This document shows, piece by piece, positions 18,918-26,884 of a stretch of DNA of 48,230 nucleotides; position 1 is the first letter of the stretch, and the number at the start of each line of letters is the position of its first letter. Origin of the DNA: a virus; the IMG/VR virus record IMGVR_UViG_3300021962_000178, positions 1 through 48,230 of that record; one strand, written 5' to 3'. The notes under the pieces were generated by a model. The model was not told where the DNA came from, did not search any database, and worked only from the letters and a program-made list of their open reading frames with translations. The position numbers were made by a program, and so were the translations under genes.

Positions 18918-21227
18918 ATGGCAAATACTAACAAGGAAATATTGAATTTCCACCTCGGAACAATTAAGTCTAAGAGAGATGAGAAGGAGGGATTGAAAAT
19001 CTCCAAGTATCTTGAAAAGGCTTTTAATAGCGGATATTTTAGCAAACGTAACAAGAAGTTCGACAAGAACAGGAAGTTTGCTAGAGGCAGGCAACCAATG
19101 GCTGAGTTCCTTGACCTTCTCAATGTAGACGGGAAAGAGGCATTTGTAAACCTCGACATGAAGGCTCCAGCCATTGCACCAAAGTTCATTCAGGTTATGA
19201 TTGGTGGATTTATGAAGCGTGAGGAAAAAGTTAGGGTATCTGCCATTGACCCCATTTCCACAAACAGAAAGAAGTACGAAAGAGAAGAGGCTGAGTTTAG
19301 GATGAACTTCGGAGACGAGGTTAGGGAGGTTGAAGAAGCTGCTGGTTTGAAACTTATACCAGATAACGCATATACCCCAGAAGATTATGAAGAGCTAGAT
19401 TTATTCTTTGGTGGTCAATATCAGCTCCCAGAAGAGATTATGTTTGAGAAGGGCATTACAGCTGTTCTTGATACTAGTGGATGGGATGTAATAAAGAGGA
19501 AACTACTTGAAGATATGATTGAAGTTGGATTAGCTTGTACAAAAGTTACCGCTTCAAGAGATGGCAAAATTACAATCAGAAGGGTAATACCTGAGAACCT
19601 TATTTATTCCTACTCTGACTATGACGACTTTAGAGATATGTCGTTTATCGGAGAAGTAATAGCAATGAAGATATCTGACTTGAGGGAAATGTATCCAAAT
19701 ATGGATGAAGAGAAATTCTTTAAGATATCTCAGAAGTCTAAGAACTATACATCATCCGTAAAGTGGGAAGAGAAGTTTAGGTACAACGTAGACAGGCCGT
19801 ATGATGATTGGACAGTTGATGTGCTTGACTTTGAGATCAGGACTGTTGATTCTATGATTTATCAGGCAAGAATAAACAAGTTTGGTAATCTTATAGTAGA
19901 GAAGAAAGAGAAGGAACCGCAAAAGGTTGGTGATAATAAAGAGATTATACGCAAGACCATGAAGGTTAATTATCATGGTGTTTACGTAATGAATTCAGAT
20001 ATCATGCTTGAGTGGGGTATTGCTAAGAATATGATTAAGCCTTCAATTGCGAAGGAGTTATCTGATGTGTTCTTTAGCTACAGCCTATATATGCACGAGA
20101 ACCTTGACCTAGAGAATATGGCTATCCCTGAAAGGATGGAGACATCTATTAGGCAAATGACTCTTGCTCACCTGAAGATACAGCAACTTGTAGCAAAGCT
20201 CCGACCTTCTGGACTTATTATTGATATTGACGCATTGTCTGATATCAGTCTTGGTCAAGGTAAGAATGTCACTCCTATGGAGATTCAGCAGATTTACGAC
20301 CAAACAGGTAACATATATTACAGAAGGAAAAGTGAAGATGGAGACCAAAGTAATGGTGTACCTATTTCAGAAGCTCCAAACAGTGGAAGTATAGGACAGA
20401 TACAAGAACTGATTACTGTATACAACCATTACCTAACTAGACTTAGGGATGAGATTGGCGTTAATGAATATCGTGAGGGAGCATCTGTTAATCCTAAATT
20501 GGGTCTTGGTGTTCAGAGGTCGCAAGTTGAGGCCTCAAATAATGCTACAGATTTTATATATGACGGGTATCTGAATCTGTATAAGCAGACATCATTTAAG
20601 TCGGCTTTGCTGCTTTATGATTCAGTTTTGTACGGTGGTCAGCAGTACAGGGATTTTATTTCTGATGCAGAAGTTAAGGATAAGCAGTTTGATGTAATTG
20701 TTGAAGTCCTGCCAGATGAGGCAGAAAAGCAATTCTTAAATAGCATGATTCAGACAGCAATATCTGCAAATGCTATTGAGTTTGAAGATGCCTTTAAGGT
20801 AAAGAATATCAAGAACTATAAGCTAGCTGAGATGTATCTGTCTAAGGCTAAACGGAAGAAGATGAGGGATGATATGCAGAAAGCCCAACAGAATTCTGAA
20901 ATGAACGCCCAATCTCAACAGCAATCAATCATGGCTAAAGCTCAGGCTGATTCACAGCTACAGCAAATACAAGCACAAAGCAAGATAGCTATAACAGATG
21001 CTGAGGCAAAAATGAAGAGTGATATCTCTAGGCAGGAGTTTATCCAATTGGCTTTGATGAAATCATTTGAGCTAGATAGGGAATTGCCTGATGAGATACA
21101 GAGCATAGTTGACCAATACTTCCAAGAAAAAGAAGAAGAGAAGGCTCAACAGATGATGGCTCAACAAGAGGCTCAACAGCAGCAAATGATGCAGCAAGAG
21201 CAAGGTCAGCAAGAGGAAATGCAATAA
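18918..21227 (+). CDS. Portal protein
   Basis: The 769-residue protein follows terL and precedes scaffold and capsid genes. The central region contains IRQMTLAHLKIQQLVAKLRP, LSDISLGQGKNVTPMEIQQI and GVNEYREGASVNPKLGLGVQ, blocks I recognise from portals of Bacteroidota podoviruses and crAss-like phages. The last 90 residues are extremely Gln-rich (QQEAQQQQMMQQEQGQQEEM) and helical, as portal barrels and tails often are. The portal forms the dodecameric ring through which DNA enters. It is longer than T7-type portals (about 530), consistent with crAss-like portals. It has its own promoter box. Confidence 0.85.
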   Translation: MANTNKEILNFHLGTIKSKRDEKEGLKISKYLEKAFNSGYFSKRNKKFDKNRKFARGRQPMAEFLDLLNVDGKEAFVNLDMKAPAIAPKFIQVMIGGFMKREEKVRVSAIDPISTNRKKYEREEAEFRMNFGDEVREVEEAAGLKLIPDNAYTPEDYEELDLFFGGQYQLPEEIMFEKGITAVLDTSGWDVIKRKLLEDMIEVGLACTKVTASRDGKITIRRVIPENLIYSYSDYDDFRDMSFIGEVIAMKISDLREMYPNMDEEKFFKISQKSKNYTSSVKWEEKFRYNVDRPYDDWTVDVLDFEIRTVDSMIYQARINKFGNLIVEKKEKEPQKVGDNKEIIRKTMKVNYHGVYVMNSDIMLEWGIAKNMIKPSIAKELSDVFFSYSLYMHENLDLENMAIPERMETSIRQMTLAHLKIQQLVAKLRPSGLIIDIDALSDISLGQGKNVTPMEIQQIYDQTGNIYYRRKSEDGDQSNGVPISEAPNSGSIGQIQELITVYNHYLTRLRDEIGVNEYREGASVNPKLGLGVQRSQVEASNNATDFIYDGYLNLYKQTSFKSALLLYDSVLYGGQQYRDFISDAEVKDKQFDVIVEVLPDEAEKQFLNSMIQTAISANAIEFEDAFKVKNIKNYKLAEMYLSKAKRKKMRDDMQKAQQNSEMNAQSQQQSIMAKAQADSQLQQIQAQSKIAITDAEAKMKSDISRQEFIQLALMKSFELDRELPDEIQSIVDQYFQEKEEEKAQQMMAQQEAQQQQMMQQEQGQQEEMQ

Positions 21228-21231
21228 TGCA

Positions 21232-21239
21232 TATATTTG
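21232..21239 (+). promoter_or_regulatory. -7 box TATATTTG before the scaffold/capsid genes
   Basis: TATATTTG lies 16 bases before the ATG at 21256 and begins 4 bases after the portal stop. It probably drives both the scaffold-like and capsid genes, ending at the terminator at 23742. Confidence 0.6.
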
Positions 21240-21255
21240 TAAAAATAAACCAACC

Positions 21256-22362
21256 ATGTCAGAAGCACAATTCAATCCATTTGACACCTCATCTTATTCG
21301 AATACTCCAACGGAGGCTCCGCAAGAAGTAGAGGTAACTACCGAAGTAGCACAAGAAGCGCCAGCAGAAGAATTATCAAAAGTTGAAAATAATGCAAGTT
21401 TTGATACTGCCGTAGAACTTCCTCAGAACGTAACAGAAGAGGTTAGTAATGAGGAACCATCAACGTTTAGCTTTGAGTGGCCAAACGAAGTATCTAAGGA
21501 TATTTACGATAAACTTGTAAGTGGTAACATATCTGATTTAGCTGATATGATCTACGAGCAAAAAGTTCTTTCAAGTATTGACACATTAGGAGAGGCGGAT
21601 ATTCTAAAGCTAAAAATGGCTTATGAATACCCAGACCTTACTCCACAGGAAATTGAAGAAGAGTTCAACAGCAGATTCAGTATTGATGACGATGTTGATA
21701 CTTCTATGATGACTGATGAGGAAATAGCTTCTCATAATAAAAGAATAGAGAAGCAGACAAAAGCAATCTCAAGGGAGATGAAGAAAGAGGTTAGAGAGGC
21801 AAAGGATTACCTTGAGAGTTTAAAACAGGATATTTCGTTTCCAGATATATTAAGTCAAGTTCAGAACACTCAGACGCAAATAACGCCTGACCAAGTATTG
21901 AACGATTACTTCACACAGCAGGAGCAGGAACAGAATCAGGCTTACGCACAAGCTAGACAAGCTTATGTTAGTAGCCTTGAGGATGGTCTCAAATCCTTTG
22001 ACGGGTTCAGTGTCAATTACAAGGACGAGGATGTCCAGTTTGACGGAAAGTATAACCTAACTCCGGACGAAAAGGTTAATCTTTCAAGTACTCTCAAAGA
22101 ATTTGATCTAGAAGAGTTTTATGGCAATCGTTATTTCAAGGAAGGAAGATACGATTCAAAACAACTCGCAGAAGATGTATATTTCTTGCAAAACAGAGAT
22201 AAGGTGGTAAACTCACTTGTGACACAGGCTGTGTCTAAAGCGAAGTCAGACCTACTTAAATCAATGAAGAATATCGATTTCAATGACTCACCAAGGGTTG
22301 CTGCGTCTTCAGGTTCTAACGATGATTATAGTGCGATGGTATCGAAATTGTATAGTATCTAA
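21256..22362 (+). CDS. Probable capsid scaffolding protein
   Basis: The 368-residue protein is acidic, with a disordered N-terminus rich in Glu/Val/Ala/Pro (EAPQEVEVTTEVAQEAPAEE), then largely helical and Gln/Asp-rich segments (TQTQITPDQVLNDYFTQQEQ). It has the composition, length and position (between portal and major capsid) of scaffolding proteins that template procapsid assembly. No sequence family is recognised, so the call rests on context. It shares one transcript with the capsid gene. Confidence 0.65.
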   Translation: MSEAQFNPFDTSSYSNTPTEAPQEVEVTTEVAQEAPAEELSKVENNASFDTAVELPQNVTEEVSNEEPSTFSFEWPNEVSKDIYDKLVSGNISDLADMIYEQKVLSSIDTLGEADILKLKMAYEYPDLTPQEIEEEFNSRFSIDDDVDTSMMTDEEIASHNKRIEKQTKAISREMKKEVREAKDYLESLKQDISFPDILSQVQNTQTQITPDQVLNDYFTQQEQEQNQAYAQARQAYVSSLEDGLKSFDGFSVNYKDEDVQFDGKYNLTPDEKVNLSSTLKEFDLEEFYGNRYFKEGRYDSKQLAEDVYFLQNRDKVVNSLVTQAVSKAKSDLLKSMKNIDFNDSPRVAASSGSNDDYSAMVSKLYSI

Positions 22363-22387
22363 TAATAACAATTTAAAATAAATTACA

Positions 22388-23719
22388 ATGCCAGTATTAC
22401 AACCAGGTAATGTGATGCAAACAGGAATCCAAAGGTCATTTATGTCTGACCTTTCTATCCTGAAGCCTCAATACTACCCACAGTTTATTGACAAGTATGG
22501 TTCTCAGAACTATGCTCAACTTTTGGAAGCTCTCGGAATGAAAGCTACCGTTCCTTCTAGGGAATTTTTCCATTTTGAATCTCGTGGTAAACTTCATTCA
22601 GCTGTACAGCTTGATGGTGGTGCTATCGCAGATGTTGCTGCAGGTGCAGAGGTAACTCTTGCTATCTCTAGTGCATTTGTTACAGGTGGTAAAAGCCCTC
22701 TCCGTGTAGGTGAAGTAGTTGAAAACGCTGCAACTGGAGTTCAGTACAAAATCACTGTTGTGACTTCTGCTACTGCATTCAAGATGAAGCCTTTGGATTC
22801 AACTGTTGACCCTAACACAGATCTTGGTGCTGCTTCTACAGCTCATTTGTTGTTCCGTGGTGTAACTGAAGCCGGTGAAGCTTCTACCAAGTTCAATACT
22901 CTTGCAGGACTTACCGAAAGGAAGACATTCTATACAACTGAAATCCGTGAAGACTTCACCATTAGCGATCGTGCTAAGATTGAAGAACTTTACTTTGAAG
23001 TTAATGGTCAGTCTTACTACACTTACAAAGGACTTGATGAGTCTGTTCGTAGGTTTATGAACAACAAAGAGTTCAAACTCATGTTCGGTAAGCCTTCTAG
23101 CGATGCTCAAATTGGTAGTACAGGTACTACAGGTTTGATTCCTCAGATTGAAGCTGGTGGTCAAACTTATAACTGGAACTCTGGCGGTTTCAACATCGCT
23201 GACTTCCATGCTCTTGCTCGTCTTGCTGACTTCAATGGTGGTGCTCAAGAATATCATTTCTTGATGGACAGCTATTTGAGGAGTGCAGTTGATGATGCAT
23301 TGTTTAGCAATTATGGCAATGGTGCAATTTTGTGGGCATCTGTTGGTGGAGCATCTGAAGTTGCTGTTAAATATGGCTTTGATTCATTGAAGATTGATGG
23401 TATTACCTTCCACTTGAAGAAATATCTTCCTTTCAATGCTGAAGCTGTATACGGTGTAGCTCCTTCTACTGAGTACTACAAGAACAGCGGTGTTCTCATC
23501 CCGATGAAGGATGGCCGTGATGCTCAAACTGGTGACAAAGTTCCTTCTCTCCGTATCGTTTATAACGAAGTTGAGCCTGGAAAAGAAATCAAGGTTTGGG
23601 AAACTGGTGCTTTGGCTAAAGTACCTACAAGCGACAAAATGGAACTTAACGTACACCACATGGCGTACTGCGGTATCCAAGTATTTGCCGCTAACCAGTA
23701 TATCGCAGTTAAATACTAA
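22388..23719 (+). CDS. Major capsid protein
   Basis: The 443-residue protein begins MPVLQPGNVMQTGIQRSFMS and has a strand-rich N-terminal region, a central long-helix region (TISDRAKIEELYFEVNGQSY) and a C-terminal strand region (MELNVHHMAYCGIQVFAANQ). I infer an HK97 fold from position and length, not from a motif. Arg is mostly CGT here, whereas neighbours use AGA/AGG, as expected for the most strongly translated gene. It ends in a strong terminator, so the scaffold-capsid pair is insulated from genes to the right. Confidence 0.85.
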   Translation: MPVLQPGNVMQTGIQRSFMSDLSILKPQYYPQFIDKYGSQNYAQLLEALGMKATVPSREFFHFESRGKLHSAVQLDGGAIADVAAGAEVTLAISSAFVTGGKSPLRVGEVVENAATGVQYKITVVTSATAFKMKPLDSTVDPNTDLGAASTAHLLFRGVTEAGEASTKFNTLAGLTERKTFYTTEIREDFTISDRAKIEELYFEVNGQSYYTYKGLDESVRRFMNNKEFKLMFGKPSSDAQIGSTGTTGLIPQIEAGGQTYNWNSGGFNIADFHALARLADFNGGAQEYHFLMDSYLRSAVDDALFSNYGNGAILWASVGGASEVAVKYGFDSLKIDGITFHLKKYLPFNAEAVYGVAPSTEYYKNSGVLIPMKDGRDAQTGDKVPSLRIVYNEVEPGKEIKVWETGALAKVPTSDKMELNVHHMAYCGIQVFAANQYIAVKY

Positions 23720-23741
23720 TTTAGATATATTGAAAACTGAG

Positions 23742-23770
23742 ACCCCTCCTAGCGAGGGGTTTCTTTTTTA
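23742..23770 (+). terminator. Intrinsic terminator after the major capsid gene
   Basis: ACCCCTC (23742-23748) and GAGGGGT (23754-23760) form a 7-bp stem with loop CTAGC, followed by TTCTTTTTT. The next promoter box begins 3 bases after this element. Confidence 0.9.
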
Positions 23771-23772
23771 TG

Positions 23773-23780
23773 TATATTTG
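23773..23780 (+). promoter_or_regulatory. -7 box TATATTTG after the capsid terminator
   Basis: TATATTTG lies 21 bases before the ATG at 23802. It restarts transcription right after the capsid terminator. No -33 element is present, because that position falls in the terminator hairpin. Confidence 0.65.
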
Positions 23781-23801
23781 TCGTAATCAAAATCTTAAAC
23801 C

Positions 23802-24710
23802 ATGGCAAAAGTCACGAAAAAAACAATTGACGAAAATGGCAACTTAGTTGATGCCGTATCTACAGTAGAAGAGCACTCATTAGTATCTGATATTGTAATA
23901 GAATCCCCAAAGAAAAAGAAAGCACCTACAGAATACGTGTTCCAACTTACTGGAAAGTTCTACTCAAATAGTGTTTATAGCCAATACCCTGAGAATTATA
24001 TGCTTAGGAATACAGATATAATCTATGATGAGGAGACTGGTACAGAAAGGAATATCAGATACCTAGAAGGCGTAAGCACCATCTGGGAAGAAGAGCAGAA
24101 TCACTTGTCCGATTTCAAGAAGAACCAAAGGCCAGACATTAGGTTTGTCAAAGGATTCTTAAGGGTTCCGGCTAATAAGCCTTCTCTATATGAATTCTTG
24201 ACCAAGAGTAATATGTTTGATAAGAAGTCAAATAGGATGTCCGGATCTAGGGCTGTATACACTATGCTTGACTTTGAGGCACAAGAAGAGAAGGAAATAG
24301 TAAAGACAGAAAGGAGAATGGAAGCAATGAAGATTGCTATGGACGCTCCCGATGAAGTGATGATTCCTCACGCAAAGTATCTTGGAGTTAAGTTTGTAAA
24401 CTCTTATGGGGTTGAAAGGGGTAATAGGGCAATCAAGATGGACTACATTGGATTCGCTGACAGAAACCCAGAGACATTCATTAAGACATACAATAACCCT
24501 CTTGTGAAAGTGCAATATCTTGTATCAAAGGCTATTCAGACAAATATCATAGATATCAGCTCTATGAAGGGTCAGGCATCATGGGGTGATACTAAGAAAT
24601 TTATTGCTCAGATTCCCGATAACAAAGACGCTTTAACGTTTCTGTCAGAGTACAGTTTAACTGAAAAAGGAAAGGATTTTTACGCACAGCTTAAGACGCT
24701 TGGCGAATAA
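23802..24710 (+). CDS. Probable minor head or capsid-associated protein
   Basis: The 302-residue protein begins MAKVTKKTIDENGNLVDAVS. Its middle holds YVFQLTGKFYSNSVYSQYPE and EEQNHLSDFKKNQRPDIRFV, and the C-terminal third is helical (PHAKYLGVKFVNSYGVERGN, KVQYLVSKAIQTNIIDISS). I do not recognise a named domain. Single-gene transcription from its own promoter to its own terminator directly after the capsid gene suggests a protein needed in large amounts, such as a head decoration or stabilising protein. That role is inference. Confidence 0.6.
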   Translation: MAKVTKKTIDENGNLVDAVSTVEEHSLVSDIVIESPKKKKAPTEYVFQLTGKFYSNSVYSQYPENYMLRNTDIIYDEETGTERNIRYLEGVSTIWEEEQNHLSDFKKNQRPDIRFVKGFLRVPANKPSLYEFLTKSNMFDKKSNRMSGSRAVYTMLDFEAQEEKEIVKTERRMEAMKIAMDAPDEVMIPHAKYLGVKFVNSYGVERGNRAIKMDYIGFADRNPETFIKTYNNPLVKVQYLVSKAIQTNIIDISSMKGQASWGDTKKFIAQIPDNKDALTFLSEYSLTEKGKDFYAQLKTLGE

Positions 24711-24742
24711 CATAGCTTCGTGTTAGTTATGGTTTGATTGGT

Positions 24743-24773
24743 TCTCCCGGTAGGTCTCTACTGGGAGATTTTG
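24743..24773 (+). terminator. Intrinsic terminator before the ring-protein genes
   Basis: TCTCCCGGTAG (24743-24753) pairs with CTACTGGGAGA (24758-24768) over 11 bp with one G-T pair, followed by TTTTG TTTT. The T-run merges into the next promoter box. A longer in-frame reading of the next gene crosses this hairpin and is rejected. Confidence 0.85.
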
Positions 24774-24776
24774 TTT

Positions 24777-24784
24777 TATATTTG
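24777..24784 (+). promoter_or_regulatory. -7 box TATATTTG, nearly leaderless
   Basis: TATATTTG ends only 4 bases before the ATG at 24789. Transcription should begin at or next to the start codon. The box overlaps the T-run of the terminator that precedes it. Confidence 0.65.
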
Positions 24785-24788
24785 CATT

Positions 24789-25481
24789 ATGAATATTAAT
24801 GAGGTATACAAAATTGTAACCTACCTTGTAGACAAATACCAAGGTACATATGTCTCTCCTGATGATTTCAATATGATAATCAACATGGCGCAGAGGCAAT
24901 ATCTTAACTATATGACAGAGGATGGCTCTGGTCATATGGGTATGAGACTTGGAAGAAAGTCAGGTACACTGATTACAACTCCTGTAGTAGAATCATTAGC
25001 TACTTTTATAAAGGAAGCTACTCTTTCCGTTACATCTCAAATCGCTACTCAGCCATCAGATTTGTATACTACAGTATCTGTTAGGACGTCAAATGACTTG
25101 AAAGGTATTAGACGGGTTACTGAAGATAAGTTGGCTGAGGTACTTAGTGACCCAATTGATCCTCCAACAGTAACAGATCCGGTATATACTGAAATTGCTA
25201 ATACATATAAGATATACCCAAGCTCAGTAACTTCAATTAGAATTGGATATATAAAGAATCCAAACACTATGGTGTGGGCTTATAAGGTTATTAGCGGACA
25301 ACCAGTTTACCAAGAAGCTGCTGATCCTGCAGCAATTCCTACTACGGGAAGTGTTCAGCCAGAATGGGGTGATAAGGATATGGAAGATATTATATACAGG
25401 GCTATTGGTATTATAGGAATTAGCTTGAAGGATGGAGATTTGCAGAGGGCTGCTCAAACAGTTAAAAACCAAGGCGAATAA
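24789..25481 (+). CDS. Predicted neck ring/adaptor protein 1
   Basis: Starting at the ATG at 24789 (MNINEVYKIVTYLVDKYQG...) the protein has 230 residues. The N-terminal helices (DFNMIINMAQRQYLNYM) and the C-terminal block (KDMEDIIYRAIGIIGISLKD, GDLQRAAQTVKNQGE) recur in Bacteroidota podoviruses just after the head genes. There such proteins form rings below the portal. I assign the role from gene order and these blocks, not from a named family. The stop overlaps the next start by one base. Confidence 0.6.
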   Translation: MNINEVYKIVTYLVDKYQGTYVSPDDFNMIINMAQRQYLNYMTEDGSGHMGMRLGRKSGTLITTPVVESLATFIKEATLSVTSQIATQPSDLYTTVSVRTSNDLKGIRRVTEDKLAEVLSDPIDPPTVTDPVYTEIANTYKIYPSSVTSIRIGYIKNPNTMVWAYKVISGQPVYQEAADPAAIPTTGSVQPEWGDKDMEDIIYRAIGIIGISLKDGDLQRAAQTVKNQGE

Positions 25482-26107
25482 TGACTAGGAACGAACTTAT
25501 AGCACAGATAAGAAGAATGTATTATGGTGGAGTACCAGACGAAGGTGCAAGTCTAAGGCCTTTAGAGGTAAACCAATACATCAGCCAGGCTTTGGCGTAT
25601 GTTGCCAAAATTAACTATACCGATTCAATAAAACTTGATGGTGTTGAGACTGTTAGTGATGCCTTCTATTCTACATTTAAGAACTTAACTCTTACATTAG
25701 ATTCCGATACAGGATATTGGTATGCAACATTGCCACATCCTCCTTTGGGTCTGTCTAGAGGTTATGGTATATCTTCTGTTACATTCCCGGTAAGTACTGG
25801 TATGGCAAAAGCTCCAATTCCAATTTCTCCAAGAGAGATTGATTTGATAGATAACATGAAGAAACCACCTAGTAAGATATTTTATTGGGCTGAAGGAGAT
25901 AAGTTATATTTCAAAAGTCCTTATTACAACCTGAATGGAAAGCTACCAATTATAAGGATGGTTAGCCATGAGAATTCAGACTTGAATGCGGAGCTGAATG
26001 TGCCAGGTGAATATATTGCAGATATAATAACTTGGGTGATGAGTCAATTGAATATAAGGAAACAAATGCCAGTAGATTCTATTAAAGACGGTTTAGATAA
26101 AATATAA
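25481..26107 (+). CDS. Predicted neck ring/adaptor protein 2
   Basis: The 208-residue protein opens with MTRNELIAQIRRMYYGGVPD, then RPLEVNQYISQALAYVAKIN. A strand-rich middle (TLTLDSDTGYWYATLPHPPL) follows and the end is helical. The layout of N-terminal helical pair, beta insertion and C-terminal helix is usual for head-tail adaptor proteins of podoviruses. It is one of three consecutive genes of similar size between head and tail genes, as in crAss-like phages with several ring proteins. The family name is not certain. Confidence 0.6.
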   Translation: MTRNELIAQIRRMYYGGVPDEGASLRPLEVNQYISQALAYVAKINYTDSIKLDGVETVSDAFYSTFKNLTLTLDSDTGYWYATLPHPPLGLSRGYGISSVTFPVSTGMAKAPIPISPREIDLIDNMKKPPSKIFYWAEGDKLYFKSPYYNLNGKLPIIRMVSHENSDLNAELNVPGEYIADIITWVMSQLNIRKQMPVDSIKDGLDKI

Positions 26108-26112
26108 CATAA

Positions 26113-26883
26113 ATGGCAAAAGATACAGCACAGTGGATAGAGTTATCTGAGATTATCTATCAATATATAGACCAAGCTAAACTTACAAGTGCTGAGTATA
26201 GAAGGCTATGGCCTATTGGCGTAAGGGGTGTAGAAGAGATTGGGTACGATGTCCATATGGAGCCAAAGACAGAAAAGTTGATTGTAAACGCCAACAAGAC
26301 TGTTACATTACCTACTAACTATATTGGATTCTCAAAGGTTGGTGTTCTTAATGCAAAAGGCGAAGTGGCTACATTAAGAAGAAATAGCAACTTAACTGAA
26401 TACAAGATAGACCAATCTAATAGACTTCAATTCAATACAGATAATACTGTAGGGAATACATATAGGCTTCAGGATTTGGCGTATGTAAACTACTTTGACG
26501 GAGCTAGGTATGCTAATATATTTGGAGCAGGTGCTGCATTAAATAGTCAGGGTCAGTTTGACATATCAGAAACAGAAGGATTGATATACCTTGACAATGA
26601 GTTTGCCTATGATTACGTAATACTTGAATACTTCTCATCACCATCTGATGATGTAAATTTCAAGATACCTATACAGGTTAGGGATGCAGTACTTTCGTAT
26701 CTTGCATGGAAAGATATTGAATTACTACCTACTGGAAGAAGAGTAACTCTTGGGGATAAGCAAATGAGGAGAAAGGAGTATTACAACCAAAAGAGACTTG
26801 CTAAAATGAGGGTAAATCCTGTTACTCCATGGGATGCCAACGAACAGATAAGATTGAGTCAGAAACTTGTAGCAAAATCATAA
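26113..26883 (+). CDS. Predicted neck ring/tail adaptor protein 3
   Basis: The 256-residue protein begins MAKDTAQWIELSEIIYQYID and has a strand block TVTLPTNYIGFSKVGVLNAK. The C-terminal block VRDAVLSYLAWKDIELLPTG and MRRKEYYNQKRLAKMRVNP is helical and basic. The 'LPxDYIxYxKVGVLNxxGE' strand block is one I know from structural proteins of crAss-like and related phages (tail tube/ring position). It lies 5 bases after the previous gene and 1 base before the next. The role is inferred from context. Confidence 0.65.
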   Translation: MAKDTAQWIELSEIIYQYIDQAKLTSAEYRRLWPIGVRGVEEIGYDVHMEPKTEKLIVNANKTVTLPTNYIGFSKVGVLNAKGEVATLRRNSNLTEYKIDQSNRLQFNTDNTVGNTYRLQDLAYVNYFDGARYANIFGAGAALNSQGQFDISETEGLIYLDNEFAYDYVILEYFSSPSDDVNFKIPIQVRDAVLSYLAWKDIELLPTGRRVTLGDKQMRRKEYYNQKRLAKMRVNPVTPWDANEQIRLSQKLVAKS

Positions 26884-26884
26884 T

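Noticed and set aside
24738-24788. Upstream TTG start for the first ring protein gene
   Set aside because: It would translate through an intrinsic terminator hairpin and the promoter box. The ATG at 24789 fits the promoter.
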